This document shows, one piece after another, positions 1 to 7,107 of a DNA stretch of 64,000 nucleotides (within the stretch, counting starts at the first letter, position 1; every line of letters starts with the position of its first letter). The stretch is from Oscillospiraceae bacterium (lineage in GTDB: Bacteria; Bacillota; Clostridia; Oscillospirales; Ruminococcaceae). The DNA is taken from positions 1 through 64,000 of the forward strand of contig JAEEIA010000085.1 of NCBI GenBank assembly GCA_016281125.1. The letters run 5' to 3'. The notes under the pieces are model-generated. The model was not told the origin of the DNA and made no database searches. It was given only the letters and a program-made list of their open reading frames with translations. The translations under genes were made by a program, and so were the position numbers.

Positions 1-26
1 CAGAACATAACTATACACAATCGGGA

Positions 27-88
27 TATAGCACAAACTCGCAGCTTCGCTGAAACAGTTTGTGCTTCCTTACGAGTGCTGCGAGTTA
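27..88. repeat. att-flanking palindromic segment, left copy
   Basis: This stretch is nearly identical, with a few indels, to 28342-28406, and both lie just beyond the 3' end of a tRNA-Cys sequence. It contains two overlapping inverted repeats: AACTCGCAGC with GCTGCGAGTT, and CACAAACT with AGTTTGTG. They share bases, so only one can form at a time. No T-run follows on the tRNA strand, so it is not a standard terminator. I infer that it lies downstream of the original tRNA and that the ICE carries its own copy. Confidence 0.6.
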
Positions 89-93
89 TTTGA

Positions 94-139
94 GAGGCGC
101 GAACCAGATTTGAACTGGTGATCACGGTGTTGCAGACCA
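94..139. repeat. attL: left 46-bp direct repeat of the ICE (tRNA-Cys 3' fragment)
   Basis: The 46 bp match 28413-28458 exactly. They cover the tRNA-Cys 3' half from the anticodon loop to the acceptor end on the minus strand. To the right the match stops at 140, so no 5' half of a tRNA follows. This is the usual product of tyrosine-integrase insertion into a tRNA gene. The left copy lacks an encoded CCA (TCTCA follows the acceptor stem), while the right copy encodes it. Confidence 0.85.
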
Positions 140-170
140 GCAAACACCATTGTCAATACAATTTCTCGCG

Positions 171-233
171 GCACCTCATGCGAGCTTCTGTCTTTGGACG
201 GCAGCTCGCACGAGGTGCTTTTCTTGTTTTTTT
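171..233 (+). terminator. Strong hairpin with T-tract in the leader of the ICE operon
   Basis: GCACCTC plus TGCGAGCT pair with AGCTCGCA plus GAGGTGC around a 16-nt loop, and a T-rich tract ends at 233. A second hairpin without T-run (AGGGAACGG with CCGTTCCCT, 293-320) follows before parA. A terminator at the head of the operon could block read-through from chromosomal transcripts or act as an attenuator; the sequence does not decide which. Confidence 0.7.
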
Positions 234-380
234 GAAGGTTATTCGATCCGAGAGGATCTGAATAATGCGCAGGACTGCGGATCGGTACGCAGAGGGAACG
301 GGATGCCTTCTCCGTTCCCTGATCCTGTGTTTATATTACGAAGGCAATCCGCCCGTAACACGGGAGAAAGAAGGCGAAAT

Positions 381-1028
381 ATGAGAATAGCAATCTACAA
401 TCACAAAGGCGGCGTTGGAAAAACAACCACGGCAATCAACCTTGCATACTCGCTGACGAAGTTCAATCCGGAATGCAAGGTGCTGTTTGCAGATTGTGAC
501 AAACAGCAGAATGCAGCAAGGTTCTTCTGCGAGAAAGCCGCAAGCGGTATTTCGGAAAGCCGGTATAAAGGGATCTCTGTTATCTCTGTTGCGGATCCAG
601 CGGAACTGCCGGTCTCATCTGAGGAATACGATTTTATGCTGCTTGATATGCCTCCTGCATTGGATTCGCGTACAGAAACCTTGCTTGCAGCAGCAGACAG
701 CGTTATCGTGCCGGTTGAGCTTGGCAGTTTTGCCGTACAGGGCATTGCGGATGTAACCGCTGCGATCAGCCGTAGTGAAACAGTATTTCTTGGAGCGCTG
801 GTGACGCGCTTTGATCGGAAGAACAGCGCCGATGTGGAAATGCTGGATCTGATCCGGCACCAGCTCGGCGCGAAAGTGTTTGACACGATTATTCCGCAAA
901 GTAAGATTATCTGCAACAGCATCAATTATCGAATGACGGCTGCGGAATACATGGGCTGGCTGGAACCGGCAAAGTGCTTTGACCGGCTTGCAGCAGAAGT
1001 TATCCGCAAGGGTACAGCAATTTGCTAG
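381..1028 (+). CDS. parA: ParA-family partition ATPase
   Basis: 215 residues. The deviant Walker A motif KGGVGKTT lies at residues 9-16, typical of ParA/MinD/Soj ATPases, followed by a DMPPALDS segment in the Walker B region. An in-frame start exists at 150, but 381 begins exactly at the conserved MRIAIYNHKGG start and 150 would run through the leader hairpin, so I chose 381. The upstream Shine-Dalgarno (GAAAGAAGG) is moderate. With parB downstream it probably stabilises the excised element or positions it during transfer. Family assignment is firm; the role in the ICE is inferred. Confidence 0.9.
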   Translation: MRIAIYNHKGGVGKTTTAINLAYSLTKFNPECKVLFADCDKQQNAARFFCEKAASGISESRYKGISVISVADPAELPVSSEEYDFMLLDMPPALDSRTETLLAAADSVIVPVELGSFAVQGIADVTAAISRSETVFLGALVTRFDRKNSADVEMLDLIRHQLGAKVFDTIIPQSKIICNSINYRMTAAEYMGWLEPAKCFDRLAAEVIRKGTAIC

Positions 1029-1053
1029 ATCAAATCAATTCAGAGGTGATGAT

Positions 1054-1425
1054 ATGAATTACGTTACTCATGCAGACAATAAGCTGCGGCGAATTTCGCC
1101 GGAGGACGAATATCTTGGAATCGCAAAAAACAAACTGCTGCCTTTGATGAATCAGATCATGGATCCGGATGCATCAAAGGAGCTGGCGGTCAGAGATAAT
1201 CAGCTCTGTATTAACGGTGTCCCGGTCGGAGAATGGCGGTTGATTTCTCAATATCGGCTTGTGAGCGTTTCTGCTCGTGCCATTGCTTTTCGATATGGCA
1301 GCAGACAAATCCGAAAGGTCTATTTCGGATCTTCGGCTTTCAGCGACGATCCGGATCGCGTTGTGCAGATAACAGAAACGGATCCGGATCAGCAGGAAAA
1401 AGTAATCTACTGCGAATTGAGATAG
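1054..1425 (+). CDS. Hypothetical protein between parA and parB
   Basis: 123 residues, soluble, no signal peptide or membrane segment and no motif I recognise. I chose the ATG at 1054 because AGAGGTGA lies just upstream; the open frame runs back to 979 inside parA. It sits 25 bp after parA and 14 bp before parB, so it is probably co-translated with the partition pair. A partition accessory is possible, but that rests only on position. Confidence 0.7.
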   Translation: MNYVTHADNKLRRISPEDEYLGIAKNKLLPLMNQIMDPDASKELAVRDNQLCINGVPVGEWRLISQYRLVSVSARAIAFRYGSRQIRKVYFGSSAFSDDPDRVVQITETDPDQQEKVIYCELR

Positions 1426-1439
1426 GAGGTCTTAGCATT

Positions 1440-2885
1440 ATGGCGAAACGAAAACTTGACATTGCGATTGTCGGTGATCTGCAAGCTGTCAATAGTGACA
1501 GCTTCAAAGATAATCTTTCGATGCTGCCGATTGACAATCTGCATCCCTCGGAAGATAATTTCTATTCGATCTCAGATATTGAGCTGCTTGCAGAGGACAT
1601 TGAGCGGCAGGGCTTAAAACATAATCTTGTTGTCAATGAAGATGCAGAGCATCCCGGTCAATACCTGATTATTTCCGGACACCGGAGATTTTCGGCAATT
1701 CAATATCTGGTACAGCAGGGGAGATATTCCTCCCAAGTGGTTCCTTGCTTTGTTGCCGGAACCAAAACAAAGGCTGAAACCGTGCTTGACTTGATTATGC
1801 TGAATGCGACGAGCAGAAGAATGTCGGATCCTGAGTTCCTTCGGCAATATGAAGTTCTTGAACAAACGCTCCGGGAGCTGGATGCAGCCGGGAAGGGTGT
1901 TCCGGGAAGAATGCGTGAACGGATTGCATCGACATTAAAGGTTTCCGCAGCACAAGTCGGAAAGATCGAGAATATTCTTCACAACGGAATTGAAGAAGTG
2001 CAGCAGGCAGTCCGCTCCGGTGAAATGTCTATTTCAACGGCTTCGGCTGTTTCGTCTCTCCCGGCTGAATCGCAGGAGAATCTCATAGACGAAAAACCAG
2101 TTGCAGAGATCCGCAATAAGGATGTGCAGGAATACAAATCGCAGCTTCCGAAGAAACCGGAAAAAGTAATCTTCCGTTCTGAAAAATGGGACGGAGAGAC
2201 ACAGCTTTCGGCAGTCAAGGATGCGCTGACAAGATATTTTCAGTACGAAAAAGAAAATGCAGCGAATTTGCCGCTTATGGCGTTTACGGATCATTTGCGA
2301 AAGCAGAACCGCTCTCGCTATTCAAGCTATTCTTCTTTTTCTGTTGAAGGAACATTTGATAAAGTTATCATTAAATTCTTTGCTCCGGAAGAACATGAGA
2401 ACATTCAGGAAATCTATATGACATGGAACATGGCAGCAAAGAGTATTCAGAAATGGATTGGGAATCAAACAACTGAGAAGGAAAAAGAAACACCGGTTAT
2501 TTCTGAATCAGAGCATGAGGCGCAGGAAGATGAGGCGGAGAATGACAATACCGATACCGAAATTGAAGGTCAGGTGACATTTACCGAAGTTTGCGGCGAG
2601 TCGGAAGAACAAGAAGCAGAGCCGCTGTCCGCAGAAGCGGACAAAACGCCGAAAGTCAATTATAAGGAAATGATAAAGTGGGCGGATTCGCTCACACAGG
2701 ATCAGATTGATTATCTTTGTAACGGCGGTTGGTATAACAATACAATGAAGGGTTATTTGATTGCAGCAGCGCAGGAAGCCGGGCTTTCCAAGCAGCAAAT
2801 CAGAGATTTGCTGAACGGTTTGCGTATGGCGCTGGGCAAGAAGAACAAGTCAGATGCAGAAAAACTGTATCTGGATTGGAACTAA
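1440..2885 (+). CDS. parB: ParB-family DNA-binding partition protein
   Basis: 481 residues. The N-terminal ParB/Spo0J nuclease-like domain (about residues 28-130) has the arginine patch as GHRR (residues 80-83), where chromosomal ParB has GERR; a helix-turn-helix segment follows. Beyond it are an acidic, Glu-rich linker (about residues 345-400) and a C-terminal ~60-residue region that may hold the dimer interface. AGGAGGT at 1424-1430 fixes the start at 1440 rather than the upstream in-frame ATG at 1233, which overlaps the previous gene. It is longer than chromosomal ParB (about 280-300 residues), as is common for element-borne versions. Confidence 0.88.
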   Translation: MAKRKLDIAIVGDLQAVNSDSFKDNLSMLPIDNLHPSEDNFYSISDIELLAEDIERQGLKHNLVVNEDAEHPGQYLIISGHRRFSAIQYLVQQGRYSSQVVPCFVAGTKTKAETVLDLIMLNATSRRMSDPEFLRQYEVLEQTLRELDAAGKGVPGRMRERIASTLKVSAAQVGKIENILHNGIEEVQQAVRSGEMSISTASAVSSLPAESQENLIDEKPVAEIRNKDVQEYKSQLPKKPEKVIFRSEKWDGETQLSAVKDALTRYFQYEKENAANLPLMAFTDHLRKQNRSRYSSYSSFSVEGTFDKVIIKFFAPEEHENIQEIYMTWNMAAKSIQKWIGNQTTEKEKETPVISESEHEAQEDEAENDNTDTEIEGQVTFTEVCGESEEQEAEPLSAEADKTPKVNYKEMIKWADSLTQDQIDYLCNGGWYNNTMKGYLIAAAQEAGLSKQQIRDLLNGLRMALGKKNKSDAEKLYLDWN

Positions 2886-2907
2886 GTTTTAAGGAGGAAA
2901 ACGAACA

Positions 2908-3261
2908 ATGGCAAAAATCACATTGGATGAAAAGATCATGAAGGTGCAGGAGGCAATCAGAAAAGAAGAAGCCGTTATCGCGCAAAGCCGCGATAAGCTG
3001 AAAAGTTTGCAGGCGGATCTGAAAGCGCTGGAGCGCAAAAAGGAGCAGAGCTTCGCCGCCGAGATTATCAGCACGGTCTCTGACGGTGCGACGCTGACCA
3101 ATGCGCAGCGGAGCGAATTGCTTTCTCTGCTGAAATCCTTTAAGCTGAGCGCAGCGCCCGAATCGGAAACGGATTCCGGTTCCGATCAAGCAGCCGTTTC
3201 GCAGAAAGCGGCATCTGAAACTGAAACGCAGAACAGCGAAAGCGGCTCTGCATTCAGTTGA
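2908..3261 (+). CDS. Small coiled-coil protein, DUF4315-like
   Basis: 117 residues. Residues 1-50 are a strongly charged heptad-rich helix, then a short helical region and a low-complexity Ser/Glu tail. It resembles the small DUF4315-type proteins found near relaxase genes of Firmicutes ICEs (recognised by pattern, not by search). AAGGAGG lies 11 nt before the start. A terminator follows at 3305, so this gene ends the partition transcript. Function unknown. Confidence 0.65.
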   Translation: MAKITLDEKIMKVQEAIRKEEAVIAQSRDKLKSLQADLKALERKKEQSFAAEIISTVSDGATLTNAQRSELLSLLKSFKLSAAPESETDSGSDQAAVSQKAASETETQNSESGSAFS

Positions 3262-3304
3262 GTGCTTTTCCGCAGAAAAGCCTGCTTTGAGCGTAAGCGA
3301 ATCT

Positions 3305-3331
3305 GAAACCGGTTTATCAAACCGGTTTTTT
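3305..3331 (+). terminator. Rho-independent terminator after the partition genes
   Basis: AAACCGG and CCGGTTT form the stem and six T residues follow. It separates the parA-parB unit from the mobilisation genes. Confidence 0.7.
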
Positions 3332-3338
3332 CGGGGTA

Positions 3339-3410
3339 TTAGGGGTGTCCCCTAACAAGCTGATTTTGTACGGCTACTGCCGGACAAAATCTATGCTTGC
3401 CACTACCGTG
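3339..3410 (+). other. Candidate origin of transfer (oriT)
   Basis: Two inverted repeats lie directly upstream of mobC and the relaxase: TTAGGGG/CCCCTAA (3339-3355) and ATTTTGT-CGGC/GCCG-ACAAAAT (3363-3390, with one unpaired base on each side). The sequence CTATGCTTGCC follows the second repeat. An inverted repeat followed within about 10 nt by the cleavage site is the usual layout for MOBP relaxases. The exact nick position cannot be read from sequence alone; I would look in 3393-3402. The formal reading frame through here is unlikely to be coding. Confidence 0.6.
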
Positions 3411-3458
3411 ATCCAAAGCAATCGGGGATGCTCAGAAAGGGAGCGTGCAGATAAAGGT

Positions 3459-3857
3459 ATGAGCGATACAACCAAAGCGAGAATAGAGTTTCGGCTGCAT
3501 CCGGCGGAAAAAGAAAAAATCGAAAAATCCGCAGCAGCACTCCATATGACGGTGACCGATTACATCCGCGCCTGCTGCTTGCGCAAGCAGATCATGGATA
3601 CATCATGGGTGCCGGAGATAACAAAGCAGATTATCAAGATCGGCGTGAATGTCAATCAGATTGCAACTGTTGCAAATACAACGCACAATGTTTCGGATCG
3701 GCAGATCGACATTGTAAATGAAAATCTGATCGGCGTGCAGAATCAACTTCGTGCGATCATAGAGCATATGGAAAATCCGCTCGATCAGAACTTGAATGAA
3801 TGCAGGATGCTGTTGCAGAAAATCTGTGAGAAGCTGGATGCAATGGAGTGGAGCTAA
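3459..3857 (+). CDS. mobC: MobC-like mobilisation protein (relaxase accessory)
   Basis: 132 residues. The N-terminal part has the ribbon-helix-helix-like opening of MobC proteins (IEFRLHPAEKEKIEKSAAAL), followed by the characteristic INVNQIA-type segment (GVNVNQIATVAN). These proteins bind oriT and help the relaxase open the DNA. I chose the ATG at 3459 because the longer frame from 3345 would run through the oriT repeats. Its stop overlaps the relaxase start by one base (TAATG), so the two are translationally coupled. Confidence 0.85.
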   Translation: MSDTTKARIEFRLHPAEKEKIEKSAAALHMTVTDYIRACCLRKQIMDTSWVPEITKQIIKIGVNVNQIATVANTTHNVSDRQIDIVNENLIGVQNQLRAIIEHMENPLDQNLNECRMLLQKICEKLDAMEWS

Positions 3858-5770
3858 TGGCGTATATCGGACAAACTTCAATAAAGAGTGTCGGACACAT
3901 GGATCATGCTATCGCATATGTGGCAAATCCGAAGAAAGCACTTGATCTCCAGAAAGAGGAATTGCAGGAGGCGATCCGGCATGTAGCGGCAACCGATACA
4001 CAGATTGGGGAACGCGCAACATTCCTGAACTGTTCACCGAACCATACAGCAACAGAATTTGAAATGCTGCGCAAATCACATCATCAGGACAAAGGCGTGA
4101 TCGCGCACCATTATTACCAGTCATTTTCGCCCGATGATCCTGTGACACCGGAGATTGCACACAAAATCGGAGTTGAGCTTGCAAGCAAAATCTTCGCCGG
4201 GTATCAGGTTGTTGTTACAACGCATACCGACCGAAACCATTTGCACAATCATATCCTTGTAAATAGCTGTCATATCGAAACCGGCGCGAAGTGGCACAGC
4301 AACAAAACTACACTTCGGGCTGTTCGGGCTGAAAGTGACAAACTATGCAGACGGTACGGAATGAGCGTGATTCAATCAGACAGTACCCACAAGGCAATAG
4401 ACAAAACAACTTATCAAATGGCATTGCAAGGCAAATCATGGAAAGTGCAGCTCTGCAATGATCTGGATGAAGCCGTAAAGCAATGCCGGAGCAAATCTGA
4501 TTTTGAGAAGTTTTTTCATGAGCGCGGTTATGAATGCAGATACACCGCAAGTCACATTACATTAAAAAAGAACGGCGAGAAGAAAGGTGTTCGCGTTGAT
4601 ACGCTGGCAAAGCAATTCGGTGAGCAGTATACAAAAGCAAATCTTGAAAAGGCAATGGGCTATTCGTTCGATGAAGTCGAATTGCGAGATATGCCTGCGC
4701 AGCGGAATAATGCCAAGCGAGCAGAACCGAAATCCAATCATGAACGTCTGACAGAAAGAACATTTGCACAGCGGAGTAGTGATCCGATTCCGAACCGCCG
4801 CCCAAAAGGGTGGTATCAGCAATATACTCCCCCGGCAAAGCGGCAGCTCAACAGATTCCCGTTGAATCATCTTTGCAAGGGAAATTCGTTGATACGGACA
4901 ACGCTCGGGATTCTGGCATTCTGTGACAGGATGCGTTATAGAAGAAATGGTAAGTCGCGTACAGCGGTCTACCAATTCAAAATTTCGCAGCCGCTTCCGA
5001 AACCGTCAACTGCGCGGATCCATTACGGTACGATTGACTATAAGAAGCTGACTTCAATGTCAGGTGACAATTATTCCGTAACAGTCAATGCAGAGCATAT
5101 TCTGAAATTGGCAAATCGACCGCTGCTCTATTCAGCGCTGATAGATCGTGAGAGGGGAACAGCTACAATCACGGTGAAAGCCTGCGATAAAGAGTATCTT
5201 GCGAAGATCCTCGGCATGTCTGAAATTCAGAAGAAACTTGATGAACAAAGCAAACGCAATCAGAACCGTGCAGCATTCGCTGCACTTCGGAAAAAGGCAG
5301 AAGGATCCGGACAGGATTTGAAATTCATGAAAGTGACTGCTGAACAGCTTGCCGTTTTACAAGACAACTGTCAGGACATTTCATATATGGAAAAGGATTC
5401 CGGGATCACCATAACATTTCTTGCGGAAGATGAAAGCCTGATCCGAAGTTTAATTTCCGACAAAAAAGAAAAAAAGACGGAAACAGAATATCAGAGGAAC
5501 AACAGAATTTATGCGGAACTGAAAAAGGAGGCTGCGCTGCAAGGTGTTAAGCTGCACTATAAAGCCAATATCACAATGGAGCAGATCAAGGCAGCATCAG
5601 CAGCCGGTTTGAAGCTGGCGTATTTTAAGAATCCGAAAACGCCGGGGCTTTTCAAGATTGCATACAGCAATCAAGATGAAAAGAATTTGCGGAATATTCT
5701 GTTCCCGGATGTAAACAATGACGGCATTGATGATCGCTTGCAGCATCGGAATGAAAATGTACGAAAGTGA
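3857..5770 (+). CDS. MOBP-type relaxase (MobA/VirD2-like)
   Basis: 637 residues. The metal-binding motif HTDRNHLHNH (H123, D125, H128, H130, H132) is the hallmark of relaxase motif III. The catalytic tyrosine should lie near the N-terminus, where Tyr-3 and Tyr-24 are candidates. The long C-terminal half is charged with helical stretches and may contact oriT, the coupling protein or the primase. The preceding GTG at 3848 is in frame, but the ATG at 3857 coupled to the mobC stop is preferred. It would nick oriT and pilot the strand through the VirD4/VirB4 channel encoded downstream. Confidence 0.92.
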   Translation: MAYIGQTSIKSVGHMDHAIAYVANPKKALDLQKEELQEAIRHVAATDTQIGERATFLNCSPNHTATEFEMLRKSHHQDKGVIAHHYYQSFSPDDPVTPEIAHKIGVELASKIFAGYQVVVTTHTDRNHLHNHILVNSCHIETGAKWHSNKTTLRAVRAESDKLCRRYGMSVIQSDSTHKAIDKTTYQMALQGKSWKVQLCNDLDEAVKQCRSKSDFEKFFHERGYECRYTASHITLKKNGEKKGVRVDTLAKQFGEQYTKANLEKAMGYSFDEVELRDMPAQRNNAKRAEPKSNHERLTERTFAQRSSDPIPNRRPKGWYQQYTPPAKRQLNRFPLNHLCKGNSLIRTTLGILAFCDRMRYRRNGKSRTAVYQFKISQPLPKPSTARIHYGTIDYKKLTSMSGDNYSVTVNAEHILKLANRPLLYSALIDRERGTATITVKACDKEYLAKILGMSEIQKKLDEQSKRNQNRAAFAALRKKAEGSGQDLKFMKVTAEQLAVLQDNCQDISYMEKDSGITITFLAEDESLIRSLISDKKEKKTETEYQRNNRIYAELKKEAALQGVKLHYKANITMEQIKAASAAGLKLAYFKNPKTPGLFKIAYSNQDEKNLRNILFPDVNNDGIDDRLQHRNENVRK

Positions 5771-5780
5771 GGTGAGGATA

Positions 5781-6047
5781 ATGGATCGCAGAGAATATGA
5801 TCGGCTCTCCGATGAGAGAGACTTGGATCGGGACGGGTTGCCGGATCGCGCAGATCCGACACCAAAAGGACAAGACTACTATTATAAGAAACTTGATTCA
5901 GAACAGCTTGATTATCTGGGCGACTTCGCAGATTTTCCGTATTCTGTTCGGAACAATGTCATTCGTGTTGGTGCGGCAGACAAAGATGCGCTGGAGCTGG
6001 CGCTGGAGAAACAGCGGCGGTTGTCGAGCATTCATGACGCGCCCTGA
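5781..6047 (+). CDS. Small hypothetical protein after the relaxase
   Basis: 88 residues, highly charged at the N-terminus (many Asp/Arg, including a DRDGLPDRADP stretch that resembles a calcium-loop pattern), soluble. AGGTGAGGA gives a good ribosome binding site for 5781; the frame is open from 5718 but that part overlaps the relaxase. Function unknown; likely part of the mobilisation transcript. Confidence 0.6.
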   Translation: MDRREYDRLSDERDLDRDGLPDRADPTPKGQDYYYKKLDSEQLDYLGDFADFPYSVRNNVIRVGAADKDALELALEKQRRLSSIHDAP

Positions 6048-6053
6048 TAAGGC

Positions 6054-6082
6054 TTGACACGGCTTGTGGTACATGTTATAAT
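6054..6082 (+). promoter_or_regulatory. Consensus sigma-A promoter for the lipoprotein gene
   Basis: TTGACA (6054-6059), a 17-bp spacer and TATAAT (6077-6082) with an extended -10 TG. The spacer contains TGTGGTACATGT, one mismatch from the left part of the ICE palindrome GTGCTACATGTAGCAC, so a repressor could act here. Confidence 0.85.
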
Positions 6083-6122
6083 GGGGTGGCAGAATCCCAC
6101 AAAGTCAAAGGAGGTTTTTACT

Positions 6123-7019
6123 ATGAAACGTACCATGAAAGCAGTAATATTAGCCGTTATAGCTGCGGCAGGCAGTATATCGCTGTCGAGCTGCGGAAAG
6201 CCCTTAACGCCGATTGATCCGTTTGAAAAACTGGAGGTAACTTTTACCGGAATAAGCGGTTATACCGGTTCAGTTGAGACGAACGATCCGGAATACGAGG
6301 GCTCAAAATACATCTATTATTATTGTCCGCAGAGCGATGATGTTCTCTCCAATGGCGATACAATAACAATGGGCGTGAATGTTGTTGCCGAGGATCTGAA
6401 AAAGATCGGATATAAGGTCGAACAGGATACGAAAGAATATACTGTGCAGGGGCTTCCGGAAATACCGGATGAACTGACAGAAGCAGAAGTAAGTGAATTG
6501 TCAGAGGAACTGAACTTGCATCAGCTATACAGCAGCGGTGCGGAACCGGCTGTCGGGGATGAATTTAAGCCGGATCCGAGCTGGGATCGCATTTTTACTC
6601 CGGAAGATGAGGAAGATATTAACCAGCGCTTGTATCATGGCGACTGGAAGTATGAGCAGATTTCCGACATGGATATTGATTCATCCAAGTATAAGGTCTG
6701 GAAGGATAAAAACAATGTCTATGATCTGTTTTATGTAGTTTATCATCGTGACATTACATTAAAATGTACCGCCGTCGATGAGTTTGCCGCGGAGGATGAA
6801 AATGCGCCGTCTGTTGGAGATACTGTCAGCTTTACTTGGTACTATGGTGCATATCGAACCGGCTTCTGTAAAGAAAACGGTGCATTTGCCGACTGCGAAG
6901 AAGCCCAGATCAGCAGCAGTATGACCTTCTCGCAATCCAGTTCGCAAGAAATCGTGATTGAAGATATGGAAAGCATTGCTCCGAATAATTGCGATTGCAT
7001 AATCTCAAAGGAATATTGA
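6123..7019 (+). CDS. Secreted lipoprotein, ICE cargo, function unknown
   Basis: 298 residues. A basic N-terminus, a hydrophobic core and the lipobox SLSSC (Cys about residue 25) predict lipid anchoring outside the membrane. The mature part is acidic and rich in Tyr and Asp, with no family I recognise; no peptidase or binding motif is visible. AAAGGAGG precedes the ATG at 6123, and a perfect consensus promoter (6054-6082) drives it apart from the transfer genes. Likely roles are surface exclusion or host fitness cargo, but neither is shown. A hairpin-like AAGCGGC region at 7055-7080 may end the transcript. Confidence 0.8.
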   Translation: MKRTMKAVILAVIAAAGSISLSSCGKPLTPIDPFEKLEVTFTGISGYTGSVETNDPEYEGSKYIYYYCPQSDDVLSNGDTITMGVNVVAEDLKKIGYKVEQDTKEYTVQGLPEIPDELTEAEVSELSEELNLHQLYSSGAEPAVGDEFKPDPSWDRIFTPEDEEDINQRLYHGDWKYEQISDMDIDSSKYKVWKDKNNVYDLFYVVYHRDITLKCTAVDEFAAEDENAPSVGDTVSFTWYYGAYRTGFCKENGAFADCEEAQISSSMTFSQSSSQEIVIEDMESIAPNNCDCIISKEY

Positions 7020-7107
7020 ATCCATAAAACTGAATATTGTCATTCAGCCGTTTGCTACTTGAAAGCAAGCGGCTTTTGTTTTACCCGAATATAGGAGGTG
7101 CGGATGA

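Noticed and set aside
3345-3458. N-terminal extension of mobC
   Set aside because: It runs through the inverted repeats of the candidate oriT, and the family starts near the ATG at 3459.
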